Origin: PGYR01 sp034670025
Lineage (GTDB): Bacteria; Bacteroidota; Ignavibacteria; Kapaibacteriales; UBA2268
Assembly: GCA_034670025.1 (NCBI GenBank)
Contig: JAXMOE010000007.1
Location: 1 to 64,000, forward strand
DNA: 64,000 nt
Direction: 5' to 3'
Part shown: positions 44,143 through 51,492 of the stretch, piece after piece
Numbering within the stretch: position 1 is the first letter of the stretch
How the letters are laid out: each line of letters starts with the position of its first letter
Program-made: the position numbers and the translations under genes
The notes under the pieces: generated by a model
What the model saw: only the letters and a program-made list of their open reading frames with translations
Told to the model about the DNA's origin: nothing
Databases searched by the model: none

Positions 44143-44601
44143 TTACTCTGTTTTCTTATCGGGTATATTATCTTTTCCTTTGACTTTCATCGTGCCGTAT
44201 TTCTTTCGAGTAGTCCCTGGAATATACCTTTGCATACCTTCTCGTTTCGGTACTTGAGTAGTGGAAGTATTCTCGAAAATATTTTGGAGTATGTCATATT
44301 CTTCCGACCTTCCTTTACCTTTACAAACAGTTACGCAGCCATAACTAATTCCGCCTAAATGTAATCTAAAACCACTTCTCTTTTCACCGTCTGAATTACG
44401 CTCAGTGTCGCTATCGTATTCATCATCATATCTATCATCATCAATAGCATCAAGTTTATACCATTCGCTCGACCAGTTTCGCTCGGGCATCAGCATACCG
44501 AACGGGTAGTAGGTGTTGGCGGAGGACAAGTCTGCTATGTACTTGTTGCTATTGGGATCTTTCCGCTTCAAATCTGTTATTGTTGCTCTCACATTTCCCA
44601 A
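44143..44601 (-). CDS. Truncated Rhs tip with L,D-transpeptidase/Tlde1-like toxin domain
   Basis: A 152-residue frame from a TTG inside Rhs ('HLGNVRATITDLKR', 'ADLSSANTYYPFGMLMPERN'), but the core stops at 'EWYK' and the rest of the Rhs core (YGFQGQEKDD..) is missing. An Asp-rich linker leads straight to the toxin: 'RSGFRLHLGGISYGCVTVCK', with H81 and C89 as in YkuD/DUF2778 (Tlde1) enzymes, where a His and a Cys in an 'H.G..S.GC' motif are catalytic. That would make it a peptidoglycan-modifying effector acting in the periplasm. The assignment rests on this motif only. It is preceded by the DUF559 unit. Confidence 0.65.
   Translation of the reverse strand: MGNVRATITDLKRKDPNSNKYIADLSSANTYYPFGMLMPERNWSSEWYKLDAIDDDRYDDEYDSDTERNSDGEKRSGFRLHLGGISYGCVTVCKGKGRSEEYDILQNIFENTSTTQVPKREGMQRYIPGTTRKKYGTMKVKGKDNIPDKKTE
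44459..44527. repeat. Rhs-core repeat, copy in the L,D-transpeptidase cassette
   Basis: One of five near-identical stretches encoding 'NTYYPFGMLMPERNW' and its flanks. The others are about 42316-42386, 43584-43643, 45156-45228 and 46716-46790, all in the same orientation. They are the recombination-prone seam of the cassette array. Confidence 0.85.
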
Positions 44602-44611
44602 GTGGTTAAAA

Positions 44612-45144
44612 TTCCCCTTTTTTCAAAAGGGGTGGCAGTCAGCGCCATCAGCGTTGACTGACGGGGTATTCGTTAATCAACATACTTCGATAATATTAAA
44701 CTCTTCAAATCTGATAACACACTATCCAAGTTAAATTTAATATCTCTATCCGAATAACGAATCACTTCCAAGCCTAAATTTTCAAGAAATTCATCGCGAA
44801 GTTTATCCTCTTCAAGCTTTTCATTGTGACTATCATCATCAATCTCAATTACAATTCCGAGCTTTTTTATATAAAAATCTACTATAAAGTTACCAATTAT
44901 TTTCTGTCTATCAAAATCTAAGCCCAGAAATTTCTTGCTCTTTACTTCATTCCAGAACAATACTTCAGATAAAACTCCTTGTTTTCGTAAATCTTTTACT
45001 TTTTGTTTCAGCTTTGGATTTGTAGGTAATTTTAGTCGTTTTTCTTTGAAGTTGTAATTCATATTTTAAACACCCCGTCTCACGCTAGAGCGTGAGACAC
45101 CCCTCTTTTTACCACGAACTAAAGTTCGCTAAAGAGGGGAATTT
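44612..45144. mobile_element. Hairpin-bounded DUF559 unit, copy A
   Basis: The unit holds one gene (DUF559, leftward) between two inverted structures of the same design. Left: AATT, CCCCTTTT/AAAAGGGG hairpin, TG, a GTCAGCGC/GCGTTGAC hairpin, then ACGGGGT. Right, read on the other strand: AATT, CCCCTCTTT/AAAGAGGGG hairpin (with CGAACT/AGTTCG inside), TG, a GTCTCACGCT/AGCGTGAGAC hairpin, then GGGGTG. The ends differ in sequence but keep the structure, as if selected for shape. It lies between two separate Rhs fragments. Mobility is inferred; no target duplication could be identified. Confidence 0.5.
44673..45062 (-). CDS. DUF559-family (Vsr/restriction-endonuclease-like fold) nuclease
   Basis: A 129-residue protein of the DUF559 group, related in fold to the very-short-patch repair endonuclease. 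'LRKQGVLSEVLFWNEVKSKKFLGLDFDRQKIIGNFIVDFYIKKLGIVIEIDDDSHNE' contains the conserved Glu (E in SEVLFW), the D of 'VDFY' and the 'EIDDDSHN' motif, with R/Y residues near 'LGLEVIRYSDRDI'. Catalytic residues look intact. It is flanked on both sides by double hairpins (44612-45144). A second, frameshifted copy is at 46823-47181. Confidence 0.85.
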   Translation of the reverse strand: MNYNFKEKRLKLPTNPKLKQKVKDLRKQGVLSEVLFWNEVKSKKFLGLDFDRQKIIGNFIVDFYIKKLGIVIEIDDDSHNEKLEEDKLRDEFLENLGLEVIRYSDRDIKFNLDSVLSDLKSLILSKYVD

Positions 45145-45146
45145 CT
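44703..45146. repeat. Direct repeat copy A (444 bp), pairs with 46823-47265
   Basis: Nearly identical in sequence and orientation to 46823-47265 (443 bp); the length differs by one T in the run near 44876 (six T here, five there). It covers most of the DUF559 gene and the hairpins upstream of it, and ends at the same GAATTTCT in both. The pair brackets the M91-like toxin and its immunity gene. Confidence 0.9.
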
Positions 45147-45155
45147 TACTTATTC

Positions 45156-45228
45156 ACCTGTACCACTCACTAGGCCAGTTTCGCTCGGGCATCAGCATAC
45201 CAAATGGGTAGTAGGTGTTGGCGGAGGG
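45156..45228 (-). pseudogene. Orphan Rhs-core fragment
   Basis: Reads 'SANTYYPFGMLMPERNWPSE' then 'WYR' and an in-frame TGA. No start, no toxin. It is a relic left when a cassette was removed or when the DUF559 unit arrived, since copy A of that unit follows 10 bp downstream. Confidence 0.75.
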
Positions 45229-45252
45229 TTAAATCTATCAATTAACCTATAT

Positions 45253-45795
45253 TCAATTGCGTACTATTACCTCTTTCAATATCTTGTTTAAAACCTCATC
45301 CCTTGGAATTGTGTAATCATCTTTATATTCAATTTTATCATTTTCATTATATAGGCTATCCAAAAAAAATTTAAGCTCTGTTGTATCCATGAGTTCGTCA
45401 TATGTAATAAACTTATAATGATAAAACTTTTGTTTTTTTTGATAAACAATTTCAAGCACATTATGTCTTACCATTCCACCTTGTAAATAGTAAATTAACC
45501 ATAATTCATCATTAGAAATTACATAATAAAGATATTTACTTTTGTTTTTTTTCCCTATTTGTACATCTGTAATCTCGAATAATTCTTTATTATATTTATC
45601 AGTGATTGAATTTTCTGGAAAGATTGAGTCTTTAAAGAAGTTAGGAATACTATCTAAACTATCATTATACTTGAACTCTGGTAAGAAATATATACTGTCA
45701 ATCATACTATAATAATCGTTGTTCCCTTCATTAGTACAACTAAAAATGAATATCATTATGCAAGTTAATATTATTAAATTTGTTTTATTAATCAT
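45253..45795 (-). CDS. Putative immunity lipoprotein for the HExxH Rhs tip
   Basis: The frame is open from 45825, but ATG 45793-45795 gives the signal peptide 'NLIILTCIMIFIFSC' with lipobox Cys about 19. The 180-residue product has a mature alpha/beta domain of unknown family, rich in Tyr and Asp ('YYVISNDELWLIYYLQGG'). It overlaps the stop of the upstream toxin by 8 bp. Immunity is inferred from this coupling. Confidence 0.6.
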   Translation of the reverse strand: MINKTNLIILTCIMIFIFSCTNEGNNDYYSMIDSIYFLPEFKYNDSLDSIPNFFKDSIFPENSITDKYNKELFEITDVQIGKKNKSKYLYYVISNDELWLIYYLQGGMVRHNVLEIVYQKKQKFYHYKFITYDELMDTTELKFFLDSLYNENDKIEYKDDYTIPRDEVLNKILKEVIVRN

Positions 45796-46891
45796 TTTTA
45801 TTTTCTGGGGTAGTTTTAGGTACACTTACAGAAGTATTGTCCTTTACTTGTGTTTCCATTTCAATTAAGTTCATCTTTTGTCTATCTGTTTTTTGGGATT
45901 GTCCATAAACTGTAGATCCATTTGCTGGTGTTATTGAATTAACATTATCTACTTTGTAATAATTGCCTTGATGATCTATTCTCGGTGACTCTATTTTAGG
46001 TGATAATTCATTATTATATGTATTTAGATAGCCTAGTCTATAAAGATAAGGTGCTTCTATATTGTCAATTACTCTTTTTTCTTCCATGTTCGTGTAATCT
46101 TTGACTTTTATTGATCTGTCATTAATATAATCTTGTAAATCCTCTCTAGAATCAATACTAATCATACGCTCAGCGTGAGCTGTTTCATGTAAAAGTAATG
46201 TTGAAGGGGATAAACCACCACCAGTTTTTACATTAATTATAGCAGCTGTAGGATTCCAATGGATATAAATATCGTTAATTTTTGTGAGAGATTTATCTAT
46301 ATTTCCGCTTGTTCTATCATTTGCAATATCAATCTCATTAATAGTAACGGTTCTATGTGAAGCAGACAATTTTTGAAATGTTTTATTACCATCATTTTTC
46401 ATAACATGTGAAACAGCTTCATATACTTGATTCACAAATTTGTTGTCCGTTTGAGGTTTTACGGAAGGTTTTAATGTATAATATTTACTAATACCATTTT
46501 CTAAGTAATGCACCTTTATAATCTCTCCATTTGAATCAACAAAATAGATAGGGTTGTTTGAGCCATAGCTATAAGGTGAAAGTGAAGGAAAAGCATGTGC
46601 AAAAGGATCAACATTGAACCTTCTTCCAAGTCTTGGATTATATCCGTAATCACCAAATGACAAATGATTTCCCTCTCCAGCTAATTCATCATCCTTTTCG
46701 TGACCACCAAAGCCATACCTATACCACTCACTAGACCAGTTTCGCACGGGCATCAGCATACCAAACGGGTAGTAGGTGTTGGCGGAAGACAAGTCTGCTA
46801 CGTACTTAGCGTTTTTGTTCCGCTTCAAATCTGATAACACACTATCCAAGTTAAATTTAATATCTCTATCCGAATAACGAATCACTTCCAA
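45788..46891 (-). CDS. Rhs C-terminal tip with HExxH metallopeptidase toxin, fused to the tail of DUF559
   Basis: A 367-residue frame. Residues 1-23 ('EVIRYSDRDIKFNLDSVLSD') are the C-terminus of DUF559, joined in frame at 'DLKR' to Rhs core ('KYVADLSSANTYYPFG', 'YGFGGHEKDDELAGEGNH', 'YNPRLGRRFNVDP'). The toxin from about 110 has the zinc motif HETAH in 'LLLHETAHAERMI', with 'EEKRVIDNIEAPYLYRLGYL' after it supplying an acidic third ligand, as in M91/NleD-like peptidase toxins. The listed start is a TTG; the frame simply continues from the frameshifted DUF559 copy B. The immunity lipoprotein follows with an 8-bp overlap. Confidence 0.75.
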   Translation of the reverse strand: MEVIRYSDRDIKFNLDSVLSDLKRNKNAKYVADLSSANTYYPFGMLMPVRNWSSEWYRYGFGGHEKDDELAGEGNHLSFGDYGYNPRLGRRFNVDPFAHAFPSLSPYSYGSNNPIYFVDSNGEIIKVHYLENGISKYYTLKPSVKPQTDNKFVNQVYEAVSHVMKNDGNKTFQKLSASHRTVTINEIDIANDRTSGNIDKSLTKINDIYIHWNPTAAIINVKTGGGLSPSTLLLHETAHAERMISIDSREDLQDYINDRSIKVKDYTNMEEKRVIDNIEAPYLYRLGYLNTYNNELSPKIESPRIDHQGNYYKVDNVNSITPANGSTVYGQSQKTDRQKMNLIEMETQVKDNTSVSVPKTTPENKND

Positions 46892-47181
46892 GCCTAAATT
46901 TTCAAGAAATTCATCGCGAAGTTTATCTTCTTCAAGCTTTTCATTGTGACTATCACCATCAATCTCAATTACAATTCCGAGCTTTTTATATAAAAATCTA
47001 CTATAAAGTTACCAATTATTTTCTGACTATCAAAATCTAAACCCAGGAATTTCTTTCTCTTTACTTCATTCCAAAACAATACTTCAGATAAAACTCCTTG
47101 TTTTCGTAAATCTCTTGCTTTTTGTTTCAGCTTCGGATTTGTAGGTAATTTTAGTCGTTTTTCTTTGAAGTTGTATTTCAT
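46823..47181 (-). pseudogene. DUF559 nuclease copy B, frameshifted and fused to Rhs
   Basis: Same gene as at 44673-45062, with a few substitutions (e.g. KQKARDL for KQKVKDL). One T is missing from the run at about 46981-46985, so the N-terminal frame (46969-47181) ends at 'FYIKSSEL' while the rest continues in the Rhs frame. At 'SDLK' it leaves DUF559 and enters Rhs 'DLKR' through the shared CAGATTTGAAG. Confidence 0.85.
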
Positions 47182-47265
47182 ATTTTAAACACCCCGTCTC
47201 ACGCTAGAGCGTGAGCCACCCCTCTTTTTACCACGAACTAAAGTTCGCTAAAGAGGGGAATTTCT
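46823..47265. repeat. Direct repeat copy B (443 bp), pairs with 44703-45146
   Basis: Second copy of the DUF559/hairpin block. The GTCTCACGCT hairpin is slightly damaged here (GAGCC for GAGAC). Between 47266 and 47317 there is only a short AT-rich gap before the RND gene. Confidence 0.9.
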
Positions 47266-47317
47266 ATTCATTACCAACTTCAACCAATGAAAATATAAGG
47301 ATCAAAACAATATCATA

Positions 47318-50300
47318 TCAAGCATTCTTGTTGCGATAGTTACTAATTTTCAACTTTAGTGTGTCCACCAACTCATAAACCATAGGCACTAAGAATACTG
47401 TGAGCATAAGTGAAGAAATTAGTCCACCAATTATCACCCAAGCTAGGCCATTTTTCCAAGCTGCTGCACTGCCAGTTCCCAATGCTATCGGAAGCATACC
47501 AATAGCCATTGATAGAGTAGTCATCAATATTGGTCTTAACCGCCCTTTGCTTGCTTCTACTATTGCGTCTTTGTAATGCTTTCCTTCTGCTTTTAGTTGA
47601 TTAGTAAAGTCAACTATAAGTATTGAGTTTTTGGTTACCAGACCCATTAGCATAATAAGACCAAGTAGAGCAAATAAACTCAAATGACTCAGCGATAAAT
47701 TCAATGCCAAAAATGCCCCAATTATTGCCGATGGTATAGCGAACAATGCCACAAAGGGATAAATATAGTTATCATAGAGTGCAACCATAATAAGATAAAT
47801 CAGAATAAAGGAAATTAGCAATACTGAACCCAATGCCCCAAAACTATCATTTTGTCTTTTTATATCACTTCCCCAAGTCATCTCTATTCCTATTGGTAGT
47901 GGGTTGTTACCAATGTGACTAACAACATCATCTGCTACCGTTCCCGAAGGCCCGCCCAGAGCATCGGCTGTGAGTGTAATGGCAGGTTGTCGGTCCTTTC
48001 TTTCTAAGAGTGAAGGAGCACTACTTTTTTCAACTTTAGCGAATTGGCTTAGCTCTAAAGGTATTCCTTTTGGGTTGACAATTATTAGATTCTTTAGATC
48101 ATTTATATTTTGTCTGTTAAATTCATCTAACCAAATTCTAATGGGATATTCTGTACCGTCTTCAGTAAGAGTTGCGTCGTCATTACCAGTGAATGCAGTC
48201 CTCAAGTTCATAGCTAAGTAAGCGTCGTTCAGACCGAGCAACTGCATTTTGGTTTTATCTGGTATTACTTTCAACTCAGGCGAGCCCTCTTCTACTGACA
48301 ATCTCACATTGTCCGCACCTGGTATTTGTTCTATTACAGATTTCAAATTGTTTGCAGTTTTCGTAACCTCTTTCAAGTTACTACCGCTAAGTGTTAACTC
48401 TATTGGTGCTGAACGAGGCACTAACCCAAGAGCCATCATTGAGATATTGATACCCGGGTAATCACTATATAACTCACCACGAAGTTCTTGCATAAATGCT
48501 TCGGTGCTCAGGTACGGGACTTCATCTTTAGATTTCAACTGAATTGTAAATTCGGATTGATTTTCGGAACCAACTCCTAAGCTACCTATTCCTGTACTCG
48601 GGCCACCCACATTGCTAAATAGCGATTCTACTTCTGGTTGTTGGAGTATATAGTCTTCTATTCTTTCTGTTATTCTATTGTTTTGTGACAGGGGTGTGCT
48701 TTTGTCATATTCCAACGTTAGTTGAAATTTGCCTTGGTCACCAGTCGCAATTAGTTCTTTCCCTATAATTCCCTGCTTTAAAATAACACCAGTTGCAACA
48801 AATAGCATAACAACAATACCAGTGAATATTAGCTTATGGCCTAACACCCACCTCAGTAGTTTTTCGTACCAATCAATAAATGCGTTGAGCTTGTCTTCGA
48901 ACCACAATAAGAACTTATTGAGCAGATTAGTAGGTTTCAGGTCATCTTCTTTCCCAATTCTGGAAGAAAGCCACGGCGTTAGTGTAAAGCCAACTAACAA
49001 ACTTGTCAGAACGGTCACTATTACCACAACCGTAAATTGCTGCAACATATCTGCTACAAATACTTGGAGGAATAGTATGGGTACAAACACAACCACGTCA
49101 ACTAAGGTGATAGAAATGGCAGAAAACCCAATTTCCATCCTTCCTTGAAGCGATGCCTTTCTTTTATCTTTACCCATATCCAAATGGCGTTGTATGTTTT
49201 CTAAAACTACGGTAGCGTCATCGACCAGAACACCTATGACTAATGACATAGCAAGCAGCGTCATTAGGTTTAGCGTATAGCCCAAAAGCCACATAGCTAC
49301 AAAGGCCGAAACAAGCGAAGTAGGGATAGCAACAGCAACAATGAATGAGTTTCTAAAGCTTCTGAGGAAAAGTAACATAACTGCAGACACCAGGAAGATA
49401 GCAAGGAACAAATCGAAAACAACTGAGTTAACGGCTTCTATAGTCTTTTCTGTACTATCGTCCGTTACTACAAATTTGGTATTTTCATTTTTGTTGTTTT
49501 CTTCTATTGTTTTGAATTTGGAGTGCAACTCTTCTGATACATCAACAGCGTTGGCATCACCTTGCTTTTTGATTAACAAACCCAAGCCGCCTTGTCCGTT
49601 GTACCTACTGATAGAAGTTAATTCTTTTACTCCGTCTGTCACAGTCGCTACGTCTTCCACATATACTGGATTTGCAGGAGCTGGCATTGCTATTTGTACA
49701 TTTTTTATTTGTTCAATAGAGCTAAACTTAGCTTCCAATCGTACACTGTTTGCTACTTGATCATTTTTCAACTTACCTGCTGGCAAATCAATTCCCGAGC
49801 GGTTTATAGCTTCTACTACTTGTAATAAGGATAAGTTATATAGCTTTAGTTTTTCTGGGTCTATTTTTACTTGTATTTCTCTTTGTTCTGCACCCAACAC
49901 AGTAACTTCGGCTACACCTTTTACTTGTTGTATCTGGGGCAGATAATCATCTTTCAGCTTCTGGTAAAATTCAGTGCCAGATAAATCACTCGAGGCACTA
50001 ACTGACATAATTGGCAAATCATTCGGAGAGACCTTACTCATCTCTGGACTTTGAATGTCCTGTGGCAAATCCTTTCTTATGTTGTCTATGTAACGTTGGG
50101 CATCCTGCATAGCATTATCCAAATCCGTCCCATACCTGAGGTTTGCTATTATCACAGATGCGTTGGGCAAAGATTTGGTAACTAAGTAGTCAACTCCTTC
50201 CAAATTGGAAAGAGCATCTTCTATTTTTCTAGAAACAGATGTTTCTACCTCATTTGGTTCAGCCCCAGGATATACTGTTTTGATAACAATAACTGGTTGG

Positions 50301-50422
50301 TTGAAATCGGGCATTAGCTCGTAGCTCAAATTGGTAAATCCTATGACACCCAACAGAGTAAGTACACTAAAGAAAACTATTATCAGCGAAGGCCGATTTA
50401 TCGATATTTCTGTAATATTCAT
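47318..50422 (-). CDS. RND-family multidrug efflux permease (HAE1/AcrB type)
   Basis: Inner-membrane proton-driven exporter, 1034 residues, the usual length. Helix 1 'FSVLTLLGVIGFTNLSYELMPDF', porter domains with 'PGAEPNEVETSVSRKIEDAL', helix 4 'VIGVLVDDATVVLENIQRHL' carrying the Asp pair needed for proton relay, and the second half ending 'VDFTNQLKAEGKHYKDAIVEASKGRLRPILMTT'. The Asp pair points to organic-drug (HAE1) rather than heavy-metal (CzcA) substrates, though this is only a family tendency. It is last of tetR-tolC-MFP-RND. Confidence 0.92.
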   Translation of the reverse strand: MNITEISINRPSLIIVFFSVLTLLGVIGFTNLSYELMPDFNQPVIVIKTVYPGAEPNEVETSVSRKIEDALSNLEGVDYLVTKSLPNASVIIANLRYGTDLDNAMQDAQRYIDNIRKDLPQDIQSPEMSKVSPNDLPIMSVSASSDLSGTEFYQKLKDDYLPQIQQVKGVAEVTVLGAEQREIQVKIDPEKLKLYNLSLLQVVEAINRSGIDLPAGKLKNDQVANSVRLEAKFSSIEQIKNVQIAMPAPANPVYVEDVATVTDGVKELTSISRYNGQGGLGLLIKKQGDANAVDVSEELHSKFKTIEENNKNENTKFVVTDDSTEKTIEAVNSVVFDLFLAIFLVSAVMLLFLRSFRNSFIVAVAIPTSLVSAFVAMWLLGYTLNLMTLLAMSLVIGVLVDDATVVLENIQRHLDMGKDKRKASLQGRMEIGFSAISITLVDVVVFVPILFLQVFVADMLQQFTVVVIVTVLTSLLVGFTLTPWLSSRIGKEDDLKPTNLLNKFLLWFEDKLNAFIDWYEKLLRWVLGHKLIFTGIVVMLFVATGVILKQGIIGKELIATGDQGKFQLTLEYDKSTPLSQNNRITERIEDYILQQPEVESLFSNVGGPSTGIGSLGVGSENQSEFTIQLKSKDEVPYLSTEAFMQELRGELYSDYPGINISMMALGLVPRSAPIELTLSGSNLKEVTKTANNLKSVIEQIPGADNVRLSVEEGSPELKVIPDKTKMQLLGLNDAYLAMNLRTAFTGNDDATLTEDGTEYPIRIWLDEFNRQNINDLKNLIIVNPKGIPLELSQFAKVEKSSAPSLLERKDRQPAITLTADALGGPSGTVADDVVSHIGNNPLPIGIEMTWGSDIKRQNDSFGALGSVLLISFILIYLIMVALYDNYIYPFVALFAIPSAIIGAFLALNLSLSHLSLFALLGLIMLMGLVTKNSILIVDFTNQLKAEGKHYKDAIVEASKGRLRPILMTTLSMAIGMLPIALGTGSAAAWKNGLAWVIIGGLISSLMLTVFLVPMVYELVDTLKLKISNYRNKNA

Positions 50423-50430
50423 TTTTATTT

Positions 50431-51492
50431 CTACTTAATTACTATATTAGCACCATCGAAAAGATTGATAAATCCACTTGTTACAATGATATCACCTTCG
50501 TTCAAACCACTTGCTACTATTGTGTTATTATCTATACTTCTTAATGTTTTGATTGACTGTAACTTCGCTTTACCGCTTTCTACAACATAGACATTAGTGT
50601 TGTTTGCGTTTTGGATAATTGCTGCTGATGGTATTATAATACCAGTTTCACTATCACCACCAGTCAAATTAATTTTGCCAAACATACCAGCTTTTATTTC
50701 ACGCTGTTTAGTGTTGGACACTTTTACTTGTATCGGGAAATTATTACCCATATTTGCCTTGCTACCTATCATTGTGACTATTCCTGTTAGTTCTATATTC
50801 GGAAATAAATCTACCCTGATTGCGACTTCTTCATTTTCTCTAAACTTAGTCATGCTCTGCTCAGACACATTGACTGTAAACCTCAGACTATCCAAATCAG
50901 TAATTTGGATGAGAGGAATGCCTGGTGCAGCAAATGCACCGACTTCAGTTAGTTTAGCTGTTACAACTCCCGAAAAAGGAACGATAATGCTGGTTTTCTC
51001 AATTTGCTTTTCCAAAGTTGCTTTCTGTATTTTGGCTGATCTGAGTCCAAGCATTGTTTTCTCTAACTTCACACCTTGTATAGCGTCGGCGTCAGCCAAA
51101 ACTGTGTAGCGTTCTACGTCTGCTTCTAACTCTTCTATTTTAACTTTTGCCGCATCTAATTGGAGTTGGAGTAATGAATTATCTAACTGTATAATTTTTT
51201 GACCCTTCTTTACTACACTACCAATATCTACATAGACCCTATTTACTTTGCCTTGAGTTTCGGCACTCAATCGAGTTTCTCTGTTGGCCACAAAAACTCC
51301 AGTTAAGTTTGAACTTTCACTTAATTTTTTTACCCTGATGGTGTCAGTTTCTACCAATATTGGCTTTTCTTTGTCATACTGATATACTCTGCTCTCTGTT
51401 GTTTGCTTATTGTCTGCAAGTTGGAAAACTACCAAAGCTAAGAGTGCTAAGGCAACAACAACGCCTATTATTTTTTTCTTATTCATTTTCAT
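50431..51492 (-). CDS. RND efflux periplasmic adaptor (membrane fusion protein)
   Basis: Links the permease to TolC. 353 residues. An N-terminal membrane anchor (about 8-25, 'VVVALALLALVVFQLA') is followed by the lipoyl half-motif 'VNRVYVDIGSVVKKGQKIIQLD', an alpha-helical hairpin (about 115-155), 'IVPFSGVVTAKLTEVGAFAAPGIPLIQI' and beta-barrel plus membrane-proximal domains. It lacks a lipobox, so it is anchored by the helix. The start overlaps the end of tolC by 14 bp; the second Met (51486) is an alternative start. Confidence 0.92.
   Translation of the reverse strand: MKMNKKKIIGVVVALALLALVVFQLADNKQTTESRVYQYDKEKPILVETDTIRVKKLSESSNLTGVFVANRETRLSAETQGKVNRVYVDIGSVVKKGQKIIQLDNSLLQLQLDAAKVKIEELEADVERYTVLADADAIQGVKLEKTMLGLRSAKIQKATLEKQIEKTSIIVPFSGVVTAKLTEVGAFAAPGIPLIQITDLDSLRFTVNVSEQSMTKFRENEEVAIRVDLFPNIELTGIVTMIGSKANMGNNFPIQVKVSNTKQREIKAGMFGKINLTGGDSETGIIIPSAAIIQNANNTNVYVVESGKAKLQSIKTLRSIDNNTIVASGLNEGDIIVTSGFINLFDGANIVIK

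Noticed and set aside
44673..45062. Vsr mismatch-repair endonuclease
   Set aside because: The fold is related, but no cytosine methylase is adjacent and the sequence is of the DUF559 group.
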